A stretch of 64,000 bases of DNA from Maribacter sp. (GCA_002749285.1 PDPR01000013.1:89623-153622); one strand, 5' to 3'. Shown: positions 39,022 through 48,301, counted from the first letter of the stretch. Numbers and translations are program-made. Notes: generated by a model from the sequence alone, not told the origin.

Positions 39022-40073
39022 CAGTTGTATTTTATTTCCTGTTCAGTTGCATTGGCTATACCTTCCACAACAGGAATGAATGTGTTTATCAAAATAGCCA
39101 TATGGTCAAAATCCATTTCGGAAACCTCATCACCTACTTTATGATAATGGTCGAAATTGGTGAAGTCAAAAGTCGAGAACGTTTGGGAAGGAACATTGAA
39201 CTCCTTATGAAAAGGGAAATTATCCGATCGCATGAATAGATTGAACTCCTTGGCAGAAGGCAGGAACCCAACTGCATTACCATGGGCATACCTATTACAG
39301 ACCTCGGCCATATTGGATTCCTGATAGCCTGTTACATAGGCCAAATAACCCTTTCCTTTCATTGGCACTCCCACCATTTCAAAATTCAACATCGTATAAA
39401 GGTTGAAATCCTTTTCTTTTAACCGCTTGGCCAAATGGCCGGAGCCCAACAATCCTTTTTCCTCTGCGGTAAAAAAGGCAAAGACCAGACTTCTTTTATT
39501 TGTCCCAGCTTTCCCAAAATAACGCAGCATTTCCAATACCGTAGTGGTTCCCGAGGCATTGTCATTGGCCCCATTTGCTATAGCATCGCCATTAACAGGG
39601 GTTGATGTGCCGATATGATCGTAATGGGCACCGACCAACACAAATTCATCTTTCAAGTCCGGGTCAGTGCCTTCCAAGACCCCGACAATATTATAAGTGG
39701 GTTCGCCAAAACTGTCAAGGGTATCCCGAAAGGTACTAAACAAGGGCTGTATACCATTCTTTGTTAAAACACCTTCGATATATTGTGCGGCTTTTTCAAT
39801 ACCGGGACTGCCCGGTTCCCTTCCGTTCAGTTCATCAGATGCCAAAAAGCCCATGATCTTACCCACTTTTTTCTTGTTTGAGAATTCTAGACCAGGGAAA
39901 GTGGCTTGGGAATCCACAGCCTCCCCCCCATTAGCGGACACCCCATCATTTGCAATGCTCCCTTTTACACCGGATGGCCCATTGGGCCCCTCTGGGTATC
40001 CATTCGATTTTGATTGTGTGGCACCACAACCAACAAGTAGCAATAAAAAGACAAACAAAATATTTTTTTTCAT
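39021..40073 (-). CDS. M28 family zinc aminopeptidase lipoprotein
   Basis: A 350-residue exported peptidase. The lipoprotein signal MKKNILFVFLLLLVGC puts Cys16 at the cleavage site. A flexible Gly/Ser/Asn-rich linker follows to about residue 60. The di-zinc M28 core contains VGAHYDHIG, ANGANDNASGT and FTAEEKGLLGSGHLA. It probably trims peptides at the cell surface or in the periplasm. It is upstream of and overlaps the SDR gene. Substrate specificity cannot be read from the sequence. Confidence 0.93.
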   Translation of the reverse strand: MKKNILFVFLLLLVGCGATQSKSNGYPEGPNGPSGVKGSIANDGVSANGGEAVDSQATFPGLEFSNKKKVGKIMGFLASDELNGREPGSPGIEKAAQYIEGVLTKNGIQPLFSTFRDTLDSFGEPTYNIVGVLEGTDPDLKDEFVLVGAHYDHIGTSTPVNGDAIANGANDNASGTTTVLEMLRYFGKAGTNKRSLVFAFFTAEEKGLLGSGHLAKRLKEKDFNLYTMLNFEMVGVPMKGKGYLAYVTGYQESNMAEVCNRYAHGNAVGFLPSAKEFNLFMRSDNFPFHKEFNVPSQTFSTFDFTNFDHYHKVGDEVSEMDFDHMAILINTFIPVVEGIANATEQEIKYN

Positions 40074-40111
40074 GGAACACGGATTATGCCTTAAAGATAA
40101 AAAAACATCCG

Positions 40112-40138
40112 CCGATGGCGGATGCTAAAATCTTATAA
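40112..40138 (-). terminator. Terminator of the pdhA-E2 operon
   Basis: On the minus strand, CATCCGCC and GGCGGATG form an 8-bp stem with a three-base loop, followed by a run of seven T. It lies 20 bases after the E2 stop codon. Confidence 0.85.
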
Positions 40139-40155
40139 AATTTTGAAATGTTCGA

Positions 40156-41799
40156 TTATGCGAGCATCGTCACAGGATTCTCAAGGAAAGCCTTTAGTGT
40201 CTGCAGGAATTGCGCCCCTGTGGCACCATCAACAGTCCTATGGTCACATGCCAACGAAAGTATCATTGTATTCCCAACCACAATCTGTCCATTTTTAACA
40301 ACAGGTTTTTCAACAATCGCCCCAACGGACAAAATCGCTGAATTGGGTTGATTGATAATGGAGGTGAATTCCAAAATACCGAACATTCCCAAATTGGAGA
40401 CCGTAAAGGTGCTTCCTTCCATTTCGGCCTGTGTCAATTTCCTGTTTCTGGCCCTTCCCGCAAGATCCTTGACAGATGCACCAATCTGTGTTAAGTTCAT
40501 TTGATCGGCGAACTTGAGTACCGGCACTACCAAACCATCCTCAACGGCAACGGCAACACCAACATGGATATGGTGGTTATACTTTGTAGTATCCCCTTCC
40601 CAAGATGTATTCACTTGGGGGTGTTTCTTAAGTGCCATGGCACAAGCCTTTACCACCATATCATTGAACGACACCTTGGTATCTGGCAAATTATTGATCT
40701 GCGCACGGGAAGCCTTTGCATTATCCATATCGACCTCAATGGTCAAGTAGTAATGTGGCGCCGTGAATTTGGACTCGGACAACCTTTTCGCAATGGCCTT
40801 GCGCATTTTGGAATTCCTGACCTCCTCTGTCCCCTCCTCCCCTACGGGCAAGGCTACTGGGGCAATTGCCGAAGACACTGGGGGTTTTTCCTGCGGAGTT
40901 GCAATAGGTTCCGCAGGTACAAAACCCTCTATATCCTTCTTTACGATCCTACCATGTTCACCAGTACCTTTAACGTCTTTTAGATCAATACCTTTTTCCT
41001 TGGCGATCTTCTTGGCCAATGGAGAAGCAAAGATCCGTTTCCCATCTTTGGCAGTACCAGCTTCTTGACTTGGTTCAACCACTTTTTCCTCTTTTGGTTC
41101 TTTCTTCACTTCTTCTTTTGCAACTTCATTGCCTTTACCTGTAGATGGTCTTACATTCAATGCAGCATCAACATCGGTGCCTTCTGGCCCAATTACCGCA
41201 AGAACAGTATCCACAGGAGACGAATCACCTTCTTGGACACCTATGTACAAAAGGGTTCCTGCATAAAACGACTCAAATTCCATAGTTGCCTTATCGGTCT
41301 CTATTTCCGCTAGGATATCCCCTTCCCCAACTTTATCACCAACTTGTTTAAGCCATTTTGCCACGGTACCTTCCTCCATGGTATCGCTCAAACGAGGCAT
41401 TTTCACAATTTCAACACCTTTGGGAAGATCCACTGAACCAGGTTCATTGGAACCACTAGTAACGGCTGCCTCTGTGGTATTATCCACAACGGGATCTTCT
41501 TTCGTATCATTAGAGGTATCGGTAGCCGCCCCTGCATTGATCAAGCTCGAAATATCCTCGCCTTCCCTACCTATGATGGCCAAAAGAGAATCTACCGGAG
41601 CCCCTTCACCTTCAGCAACACCTACGTACAATAGAGTACCTTCGTAAAAGGACTCGAATTCCATGGTTGCCTTATCAGTTTCAATTTCTGCTAGGATATC
41701 TCCTTCCCCAACTTTATCACCAACTTGTTTAAGCCATTTTGCCACGGTACCTTCTTCCATGGTATCGCTCAAACGAGGCATATTAATCACTTCTGCCAT
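40156..41799 (-). CDS. pdhC: Pyruvate dehydrogenase E2 (dihydrolipoamide acetyltransferase), two lipoyl domains
   Basis: E2 transfers the acetyl group to CoA and forms the core of the complex. The 547 residues hold two lipoyl domains with lipoyl-lysines Lys43 and Lys170, each in EIETDKATMEFES. Linkers rich in Ala, Pro, Glu and Lys separate them from a peripheral-subunit-binding domain (about 265-300). The catalytic domain ends with the active-site motif DHRTVDGATGAQFL. The two lipoyl domains are almost identical at DNA level, pointing to duplication or gene conversion. It follows pdhA by seven bases. Confidence 0.96.
   Translation of the reverse strand: MAEVINMPRLSDTMEEGTVAKWLKQVGDKVGEGDILAEIETDKATMEFESFYEGTLLYVGVAEGEGAPVDSLLAIIGREGEDISSLINAGAATDTSNDTKEDPVVDNTTEAAVTSGSNEPGSVDLPKGVEIVKMPRLSDTMEEGTVAKWLKQVGDKVGEGDILAEIETDKATMEFESFYAGTLLYIGVQEGDSSPVDTVLAVIGPEGTDVDAALNVRPSTGKGNEVAKEEVKKEPKEEKVVEPSQEAGTAKDGKRIFASPLAKKIAKEKGIDLKDVKGTGEHGRIVKKDIEGFVPAEPIATPQEKPPVSSAIAPVALPVGEEGTEEVRNSKMRKAIAKRLSESKFTAPHYYLTIEVDMDNAKASRAQINNLPDTKVSFNDMVVKACAMALKKHPQVNTSWEGDTTKYNHHIHVGVAVAVEDGLVVPVLKFADQMNLTQIGASVKDLAGRARNRKLTQAEMEGSTFTVSNLGMFGILEFTSIINQPNSAILSVGAIVEKPVVKNGQIVVGNTMILSLACDHRTVDGATGAQFLQTLKAFLENPVTMLA
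41269..41400 (-). repeat. Lipoyl-domain repeat, second copy
   Basis: This is one of two about 130-bp direct copies, 381 bp apart, within the E2 gene (the other is at 41650-41781). About 50 bases in the middle are identical without a break, and most of the few differences elsewhere are silent. Confidence 0.85.
41650..41781 (-). repeat. Lipoyl-domain repeat, first copy
   Basis: Counterpart of the copy at 41269-41400. It encodes residues 7-50 of E2, including the lipoyl-lysine at position 43. Confidence 0.85.
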
Positions 41800-41806
41800 T
41801 TAAATA

Positions 41807-42802
41807 TTATTTATGTTGTACAAATGGGTAATCCTCTTGGTCATAGACCACGTCATATAATTGATTCAATGGAGGGTAATCGGATTCATCTGCAAATTTC
41901 TCACATTCAGAGACCCGTTTTTTAACATCCTCATCAATTATTTTTATCTCTTCCTCTGTTGCGTATTTTTTAGTTAAGATCACTTCCTTAACCTGTGAAA
42001 TAGGGTCGATCTTCTTATACTCCTCCACCTCTTCCTTGGTTCTGTATTTCTGGGCATCTGACATGGAATGGCCCCTATAGCGATAGGTCTTCATTTCCAG
42101 GAAAGTAGGCCCACCACCACTACGGGCACGCTCAATCGCCTTGCTCATTTCCTTGGCAACAGTAACCGGGTCCATACCATCAACTGGCCCACAGGGCATT
42201 TCATAACCCAATCCCAGTTTCCATATATCGGTGGAATGCGAGGTTCTCGCTACCGAGGTCCCCATGGCATAACCATTATTCTCACAGACAAAAACCACAG
42301 GTAATTGCCAGAGCATGGCCAAATTGAAGCTTTCGTGCAACGAGCCTTGGCGTACCGCACCATCACCCATATAACACAAGGTCACTGAATCCCTTTTGAA
42401 ATATTTATCGGCAAATGCCAGACCGGCACCCAAGGGAATCTGACCCCCAACAATACCGTGCCCCCCATAGAAACGATGTTCCTTGGAGAATATGTGCATA
42501 GAACCCCCCATACCTTTGGAAGTGCCCGTGACCTTGCCATAAAGCTCAGCCATAACCTTTTTGGGGTCGACCCCCATACCTATGGGTTGAACGTGGTTCC
42601 TATAAGCGGTCAACATTCTATCCTTCGTTAAATCCATAGCGTGCAGTGCACCTGCCAGAACAGCTTCTTGACCATTGTATAAATGAAGGAACCCCCTAAC
42701 TTTTTGTTGTATATATACCGCTGCCAACTTGTCCTCGAACTTCCTCCAGAACAACATATCCTCGTACCACTTCAGATAGGTCTCTTTGGTGATTTTTTCC
42801 AT
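41807..42802 (-). CDS. pdhA: Pyruvate dehydrogenase E1 component, alpha subunit
   Basis: This 331-residue subunit binds thiamine diphosphate and decarboxylates pyruvate together with PdhB. The ThDP motif starts GDGAVRQGSLHESFN and ends CENN, and the phosphorylation-loop-like region YRYRGHSMSD is present. ATG 42802 is used; the codon before it is TTG. E2 follows seven bases downstream. E1-beta is encoded separately at 22.7 kb. The 218 bases between this gene and cdd hold no recognisable feature. Confidence 0.96.
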   Translation of the reverse strand: MEKITKETYLKWYEDMLFWRKFEDKLAAVYIQQKVRGFLHLYNGQEAVLAGALHAMDLTKDRMLTAYRNHVQPIGMGVDPKKVMAELYGKVTGTSKGMGGSMHIFSKEHRFYGGHGIVGGQIPLGAGLAFADKYFKRDSVTLCYMGDGAVRQGSLHESFNLAMLWQLPVVFVCENNGYAMGTSVARTSHSTDIWKLGLGYEMPCGPVDGMDPVTVAKEMSKAIERARSGGGPTFLEMKTYRYRGHSMSDAQKYRTKEEVEEYKKIDPISQVKEVILTKKYATEEEIKIIDEDVKKRVSECEKFADESDYPPLNQLYDVVYDQEDYPFVQHK

Positions 42803-43020
42803 CAATCTTGATTTAATTAAAAGTTATTACTTCATGAAGCCATTGGAACCAAGACTTTATGACCCCGAAAAATAGCAAAACAAAAATACACATATTAATC
42901 AATCAGTAAAAAAATAAAATTAAAAGCTTGTCATAAAAATTTCTGGCTACCTGCCAGAATAACAAGATCGGCAAAAATAACATTTTGAACCAGACAGGAG
43001 CTATTAACTTTTTTACGGGG

Positions 43021-43503
43021 TCACAGATAGGCATTGCTAAAACCCAAGGGAAGAATATCCGACAGGGAACTACATTTAATGACCTCCCCTTTCTCTCCCG
43101 TCATAAGTATGGAAATAGGTTCTTTTTGCCTGAGCTCGTACTCTGAAATAGCCTGGCGACAATTACCACATGGTGCCGCGGGCGAACCCACCACATGGTT
43201 TTGCGACATTGAGGCGATAGCAATCGATTTTATCGCAACTCCCGGATATTTGGCCCCAGCCTGGAACACCGCCACCCGTTCCGCACATAAACCTGATGGA
43301 TAAGAGGCATTTTCCTGATTATTGCCAATGACCACAACACCATTCCGCAACAATGCCGCGGCCCCGACATTGAATTTGGAATATGGTGCATAGGCATCCT
43401 TTCTTGCTTCAATGGCCAACTGTAACAGTTCCCTGTCCCCTGAATCCAATTCATCCATAGTATCAAAGACCTGTAGTTCAAAGGAAATCGTTCTTTTTTT
43501 CAT
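43021..43503 (-). CDS. cdd: Cytidine deaminase
   Basis: Cdd deaminates cytidine and deoxycytidine in pyrimidine salvage. The 160-residue protein shows the zinc site: CAE at 73-75, where Glu75 is the proton shuttle, and PCGNC at 111-115. It is a short, homotetrameric-type enzyme. It lies between porV, with a terminator between, and pdhA on the same strand. Confidence 0.96.
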   Translation of the reverse strand: MKKRTISFELQVFDTMDELDSGDRELLQLAIEARKDAYAPYSKFNVGAAALLRNGVVVIGNNQENASYPSGLCAERVAVFQAGAKYPGVAIKSIAIASMSQNHVVGSPAAPCGNCRQAISEYELRQKEPISILMTGEKGEVIKCSSLSDILPLGFSNAYL

Positions 43504-43534
43504 CTTATCAAAACATTTCGTAGATGCCTAAATT

Positions 43535-43564
43535 AACAAAACCTGCTCAAAGGCAGGTTTTGTT
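43535..43564 (-). terminator. Terminator after porV
   Basis: AACAAAACCTGC and GCAGGTTTTGTT form a 12-bp stem with a six-base loop, 18 bases past the porV stop codon and upstream of cdd. Confidence 0.8.
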
Positions 43565-43582
43565 CCATGATATATTTTTTAT

Positions 43583-44749
43583 TTAGTCGTTATAAAACTC
43601 CTCCCCCAAATTAAAGGTCAGGGAAAAACGCAATGTGTTCTCCAACGGATTCTTGACCTGGGAAGTAGAGAACAAATAGGAAAGATCGATCTGGGCTGCC
43701 TTGTATTTAAAACCAGGGCCTATCGCGAAGAATTTCCTTGAGCCTTTTTCCTCGCTCTCGTTAAAGTATCCGGCACGAACCATAAAAGCACCTTGATAGG
43801 CGTATTCCATCCCCAAAGCCCATGTGAACTCCTTCAGTTCCTCGCCAAAGCCATCCGGGGCATCACCAAAGGACTTGAAGACCCCACTTAAAAAACCAAT
43901 TTGTTGGTACTCGTCGTTATCGGTTCCGTCCACTACACCATCATCATTGAAATCCTTGGGTGTCGGCACCAATAATTTGTTGAATTCGGAGGTTATACCA
44001 ATAGTATTATCCTGATCTAAAATAAAATCGAACCCAACACCGAACTTTAAATTAGTTGGCAGAAAGTTTTCCTGTCCCCTTTCATCATAGGACATCTTCC
44101 CCCCAAGATTGGAAATATTGAAACCGGCCCTCCATCTACCATCGAAATTGTCATAGGCAATTTCCCTTGAACGATAAAAACCGGCAATATCAACAGAAAA
44201 TGTGCTAGCCGCTTTCGAATCCACGTTCCCATTCTGTGGCAATTTCAAATTAGACCTTATGAACCTACCCCCAACACCCATTGAAAAAGTTGGGCTTAAC
44301 TTTAATGAGTACGACCCATCCAAAGCCAGTTCATTGGGTTTGGCCAAAGTTCCCGGATCATTCGCAAACTGCCTGAGTTCGATTTCCCCCAGTGTAAAAT
44401 AACGTACGCTAAGGGCAAAAGTACTTTGCCCGTCTATTTTATTAAAGAAACTCGCATTCAATAGCGATATATCGGTAATCAGGCTTTCCAGATAAGGCGT
44501 ATAACTCACCCCTATACCCATTTTTCTTTCGGCAAAAGCAAACTTTGCTGGATTCCATTGCTGTGAAAAGGCATCTGTGGAAGTTGCCACGCCTATATCC
44601 CCCATACCCGCAGCCCTAGCATCGGCCGCAATGGCCAAGAAAGGTACGGCGGTAGTTATGACCCTATCCTCTTGGGCCGATACCTGGGCAACAAAGGCCA
44701 ACAATATCAATAATGGGATTTTCTTCATCAGCATTGGTCTTATTTTCAT
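43583..44749 (-). CDS. porV: Type IX secretion outer-membrane protein PorV
   Basis: PorV is the outer-membrane shuttle that takes type IX secretion cargo from the translocon to the PorU sortase. A signal peptide (KKIPLLILLAFVAQVSAQ) precedes a FadL-like beta-barrel with the family pattern FLAIAADARAAGMGDIGVAT and NPAKFAFAERKMGIGVSYTP, ending RFSLTFNLGEEFYND. Candidate ATG starts are 44749, 44734 and 44728; the signal peptide fits all of them. In Flavobacterium, porU lies between porV and gldJ; here the 423 bases to gldJ hold no porU. Confidence 0.9.
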   Translation of the reverse strand: MKIRPMLMKKIPLLILLAFVAQVSAQEDRVITTAVPFLAIAADARAAGMGDIGVATSTDAFSQQWNPAKFAFAERKMGIGVSYTPYLESLITDISLLNASFFNKIDGQSTFALSVRYFTLGEIELRQFANDPGTLAKPNELALDGSYSLKLSPTFSMGVGGRFIRSNLKLPQNGNVDSKAASTFSVDIAGFYRSREIAYDNFDGRWRAGFNISNLGGKMSYDERGQENFLPTNLKFGVGFDFILDQDNTIGITSEFNKLLVPTPKDFNDDGVVDGTDNDEYQQIGFLSGVFKSFGDAPDGFGEELKEFTWALGMEYAYQGAFMVRAGYFNESEEKGSRKFFAIGPGFKYKAAQIDLSYLFSTSQVKNPLENTLRFSLTFNLGEEFYND

Positions 44750-45172
44750 TATAGAATAAATAGAAATGTTTAGTAGTTTCCCCAAAAAACCAGGACTATT
44801 GTATTGGTAAACGAAGTTTTTGAAAATATCTTATACCTTTCATCGAAAATATACAAATTATCGATGGTGGTTCCGGCTTGGCCGCCACCCTTTCACATGG
44901 TGGCCCGATCCTTTTGGCCTATGCACCCATACCGATATACCTAGCGCATAAAAGAAATATTCAAATCCATACTATAATAACAATTACACCGTTATCTTTT
45001 TTATACGCACACTTTCGCACCATTTAAAATGACAAATACGGAAATAATTTTTGAGTGATAAAATATTATGCCCAAAACATCGTTTAATATGCCGAAAGTG
45101 ACACCAAATTAAATTTAAGAATTCAAAACTACATAGAAAGGTAGTTTAAATATTTGAACTCAAGTCCTAATT
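44750..45172. other. Intergenic region between porV and gldJ
   Basis: These 423 bases hold the divergent promoters of porV and gldJ but no gene. A hairpin with 6-bp arms (GCCACC and GGTGGC) lies at about 44884-44904, and a 7-bp one (AAACTAC with GTAGTTT) at about 45125-45150. I saw no remains of porU in either direction. Confidence 0.6.
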
Positions 45173-46840
45173 ATGAAAAAACAGTTTATCAAAATTGTAC
45201 TTTCTTGTGCAGTAATAGCGGGAGGTTGCACTGTTACAAGCTGTAGCAGGAAATCCTCGTCTTCCAAAAATGTATCGAGAGCTACAGGTTGGAAAATAAA
45301 TGCCAAGGAAGGTGGTTTCCAATACAACACAGACTTTAAAGAGCAAGAAACCGCTCCCGGTCTTGTTTTTGTGGAAGGTGGCACATTCACCAAAGGCAAG
45401 GTACAAGATGATGTTATGCACGATTGGAACAACACACCTACTTCGCAGCACGTACAATCCTTTTACATGGATGAAACTGAGGTCACCAACGTAATGTACC
45501 TGGAATATCTGGATTACCTGAAGAGTGTATACCCTCCGGAAAACCCTAAATATGCAAATATTTACAAAGGTGCCCTACCCGACACATTGGTTTGGAGAAA
45601 CCGATTGGGGTTCAATGAGACCATGACCAACAATTACCTAAGGCATCCTGCCTATGCAGAATACCCCGTAGTTGGTGTAAACTGGATACAGGCCACACAG
45701 TTTGCCGAATGGAGGACAGACCGTGTAAACGAGGTGATGTTGGAAAGGGAAGGTTATTTGGCCAAAAATGCCAAATACCAAGCAGCTACTGGTGAGGTTG
45801 CGGGTACGTTCAGCACAGAAGCCTACCTTAACAGACCTGAATCCGTCTATAATGGGCAAATAGATTCCCTACAAGGAAAAAAGAAAAAAGACAGCATAAA
45901 CACATTTGCAAAAAGGAGTAGTGGCATAATTATGCCCGAATATCGGTTACCTACGGAAACCGAATGGGAATATGCCGCACAGGCACAGGTTGGCTCAAGG
46001 GAATACAACAACTATAGAGGCAGGAAAAAATACCCTTGGGACGGTGAGTACACAAGAAATGGCCAACGTGTTGGCCGAGGCGACCAACTAGCGAACTTTA
46101 AACAGGGAAAAGGCGACTATGGCGGAATCGCAGGTTGGTCAGATGATGGTGCCGATATCACAGCACAGGTAATGTCCTACAAGCCAAACGACCTAGGGCT
46201 TTACGACATGGCCGGCAATGTTGCCGAATGGGTGGCGGATGTTTACCGGCCAATAGTGGACGACGAGATCAGTGACTTTAACTACTACAGGGGAAATATT
46301 TATTTGAAAACCGCAATCGGTGAGGATGGCAAAGTGAATATATTGAGTGATTCCGTGGTATACGACACCCTTCCTACAGGTAAAATCGTAGCGGTAAACC
46401 TACCTGGCGAAATAAAAATGGTTCCTGTAGGCGAGGAAGAAACCTATTTAAGAACCAATTTCTCCTCTAGTGACAATAGAGGTTACAGGGACGGGGACCC
46501 AAGTTCTTCAAGATTCTTCGACAGATTCGGTAATGAGGAGGGTGAAAATACCAAGGAAATGTACAATTCCCCCAAACACAAGGTAAAAAGGGATTCGTTA
46601 GGAAACTTGATCCGTCAATATGACCACTCCAACAACAGGACTACATTGATCAATAATGAAGTAAGGGTGTACAAAGGAGGTTCCTGGAGGGACAGGGCTT
46701 ATTGGTTAGATCCCGCACAACGCAGATACCTGCCACAGTACATGGCTACGGATTATATCGGTTTCCGATGTGCGATGTCCAGGGTAGGCTCAAAATCAAA
46801 ATCAAAGAACAAAACAGTAAGAAGCAAAAAAGTCAAATAA
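45173..46840 (+). CDS. gldJ: Gliding motility lipoprotein GldJ
   Basis: GldJ is an outer-membrane lipoprotein needed for gliding and type IX secretion in Flavobacteria. The 555-residue protein has a lipoprotein signal ending VTSCS and then an FGE/sulfatase-modifying-factor fold: FVEGGTFTKG, FYMDETEVTN, YRLPTETEWEYAAQ, DMAGNVAEWVADVYR and VYKGGSWRDRAYWLDPAQR. The catalytic cysteines of true FGE enzymes are not evident, as expected for Gld lipoproteins. The basic tail ends in SKKVK. murF follows after 63 bases, separated by a terminator, the same order as in other Flavobacteria. Confidence 0.95.
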   Translation: MKKQFIKIVLSCAVIAGGCTVTSCSRKSSSSKNVSRATGWKINAKEGGFQYNTDFKEQETAPGLVFVEGGTFTKGKVQDDVMHDWNNTPTSQHVQSFYMDETEVTNVMYLEYLDYLKSVYPPENPKYANIYKGALPDTLVWRNRLGFNETMTNNYLRHPAYAEYPVVGVNWIQATQFAEWRTDRVNEVMLEREGYLAKNAKYQAATGEVAGTFSTEAYLNRPESVYNGQIDSLQGKKKKDSINTFAKRSSGIIMPEYRLPTETEWEYAAQAQVGSREYNNYRGRKKYPWDGEYTRNGQRVGRGDQLANFKQGKGDYGGIAGWSDDGADITAQVMSYKPNDLGLYDMAGNVAEWVADVYRPIVDDEISDFNYYRGNIYLKTAIGEDGKVNILSDSVVYDTLPTGKIVAVNLPGEIKMVPVGEEETYLRTNFSSSDNRGYRDGDPSSSRFFDRFGNEEGENTKEMYNSPKHKVKRDSLGNLIRQYDHSNNRTTLINNEVRVYKGGSWRDRAYWLDPAQRRYLPQYMATDYIGFRCAMSRVGSKSKSKNKTVRSKKVK

Positions 46841-46862
46841 CTTTACTGGAAAGTTATATAGA

Positions 46863-46892
46863 AAGCCCTGATATTCCATCAGGGCTTTTTTT
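46863..46892 (+). terminator. Terminator between gldJ and murF
   Basis: AAGCCCTGAT and ATCAGGGCTT form a 10-bp stem around ATTCC, followed by a T run. Its end overlaps the possible murF -7 box. Confidence 0.85.
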
Positions 46893-46899
46893 ATCTTTG
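46892..46899 (+). promoter_or_regulatory. -7 box directly before murF
   Basis: TATCTTTG is an exact TAnnTTTG box ending four bases before the murF ATG, so transcription from it would give an mRNA with almost no leader. No TTG is seen at the usual -33 distance. Confidence 0.4.
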
Positions 46900-46903
46900 A
46901 CTT

Positions 46904-48181
46904 ATGAACATAACCGCACTTCACCAGATTTTCCTACAGTTCCCCACTGTTTGTACCGATACTCGAAAAATCACGGACAATTGTATATTCTTCGCCCTAA
47001 AAGGTGACAACTTCAATGGCAACGACTATGTAGGATCCGCCTTACGGAAAGGAGCCGCCTATGCCGTATCCGATGACAAAGAATATACTAATCTCGACAA
47101 GGTGCTCATTGTTGATGATGTTCTGGGAACACTCCAGGAACTGGCCAAATACCACAGAAACCACTGTTCTGCCAGAATCATTGCCCTAACAGGCAGCAAT
47201 GGCAAGACGACCACCAAGGAGCTTATCCTTTCGGTCCTTTCACAGAAATACAAGACCGTGGCAACCGTTGGAAACCTCAACAACCACATAGGCGTACCCC
47301 TTACCCTCTTGTCGATCAAGGAGGATACCGAAATCGCCATCGTCGAAATGGGCGCCAACCACTTAAAGGAAATCGAATTCCTTTGCACCATTGCCCTACC
47401 TGATTTTGGATACATCACAAATTTCGGAAAGGCCCATTTGGAAGGCTTTGGAGGTGTAGATGGTGTAATAGAGGGCAAAAGTGAGCTTTATTCCTTTATA
47501 ACAAACCATAATGGAATAGCTTTCCTAAATGCGGATGATCCTGTCCAATTGGGGAAATTGGGAACCTATATTCAAAAATATGGCTTTTCAAAAACCAAAA
47601 AGGAATACTATACAATCGAATTCCTAAAGGCCGACCCCTATGTTTCCTTACGGGTCGAGGACACAACCATTCAATCCCAGCTTATAGGAAGCTACAACTT
47701 TGAAAATTGTTGTGCGGCCATTATCATGGGCAAATATTTCAATATCCCCCTAGATGCCATCAAAATTGCCATCGAGGGCTATATGCCACAGAACAACAGA
47801 TCCCAGATTATCAACAAAAACGGTAGGCAGATCATCCTTGATGCCTATAATGCAAACCCTTCGAGCATGAAGGTTGCCTTGGAAAACTTCAACAACCTGG
47901 AAGGTGGGCCAAAAATGGCCTTTTTGGGCGATATGTTCGAATTGGGTGAATCCTCCCCGATCGAACACCAGAACATCACCGATATATTAGTGCAACTCGA
48001 TATTGAAAAAGTTTTCTTACTAGGGGAGAATTTCAACAAGACAGAATGTCCCTTTACAAAATTCAAGGACTTTGATGAATTTAAATCGAATTTCAAGGAT
48101 TTAGATCTGGTCGAAAACGGAAAAACCCTTATCAAGGGTTCAAGGGGCATGGCCTTGGAACGTATACTCGACCTACTCTAG
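46904..48181 (+). CDS. murF: UDP-MurNAc-tripeptide:D-Ala-D-Ala ligase
   Basis: MurF adds D-Ala-D-Ala to the peptidoglycan precursor in the cytoplasm. The 425-residue Mur ligase has CTDTRKITDNCIFFALKG in the N-terminal domain, ATP loop GSNGKTTTKE from residue 97, NLNNHIGVPLTLL, and the C-terminal LDAYNANPSSMKVALENF. The start codon fits family alignments, so the very short distance to the -7 box is not caused by a wrong start choice. It is downstream of gldJ, as in Flavobacterium. Confidence 0.96.
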   Translation: MNITALHQIFLQFPTVCTDTRKITDNCIFFALKGDNFNGNDYVGSALRKGAAYAVSDDKEYTNLDKVLIVDDVLGTLQELAKYHRNHCSARIIALTGSNGKTTTKELILSVLSQKYKTVATVGNLNNHIGVPLTLLSIKEDTEIAIVEMGANHLKEIEFLCTIALPDFGYITNFGKAHLEGFGGVDGVIEGKSELYSFITNHNGIAFLNADDPVQLGKLGTYIQKYGFSKTKKEYYTIEFLKADPYVSLRVEDTTIQSQLIGSYNFENCCAAIIMGKYFNIPLDAIKIAIEGYMPQNNRSQIINKNGRQIILDAYNANPSSMKVALENFNNLEGGPKMAFLGDMFELGESSPIEHQNITDILVQLDIEKVFLLGENFNKTECPFTKFKDFDEFKSNFKDLDLVENGKTLIKGSRGMALERILDLL

Positions 48182-48209
48182 TTGAACTTGGCCGGCAAAA
48201 GGAAAGAAG

Positions 48210-48284
48210 TGGGATATACTGGATTCGAACCAGTGACCTCTGCCCTGTCAAGGCAGCGCTCTAAACCAACTGAGCTAATATCCC
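48210..48284 (-). tRNA. tRNA-Val (GAC)
   Basis: The 75-base cloverleaf has acceptor GGGATAT with ATATCCC, D arm AGCTCAGTTGGTTTAGAGC, anticodon stem CTGCC/GGCAG with loop TTGACAG (anticodon GAC), and T arm CTGGTTCGAATCCAG. CCA is not encoded. Confidence 0.93.
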
Positions 48285-48301
48285 GATAAAATTTGAAAGT
48301 G

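Noticed and set aside
44884-44904. Hairpin upstream of porV as another riboswitch
   Set aside because: It lacks the conserved core of SAM or other known aptamers; only a simple 6-bp stem is supported.
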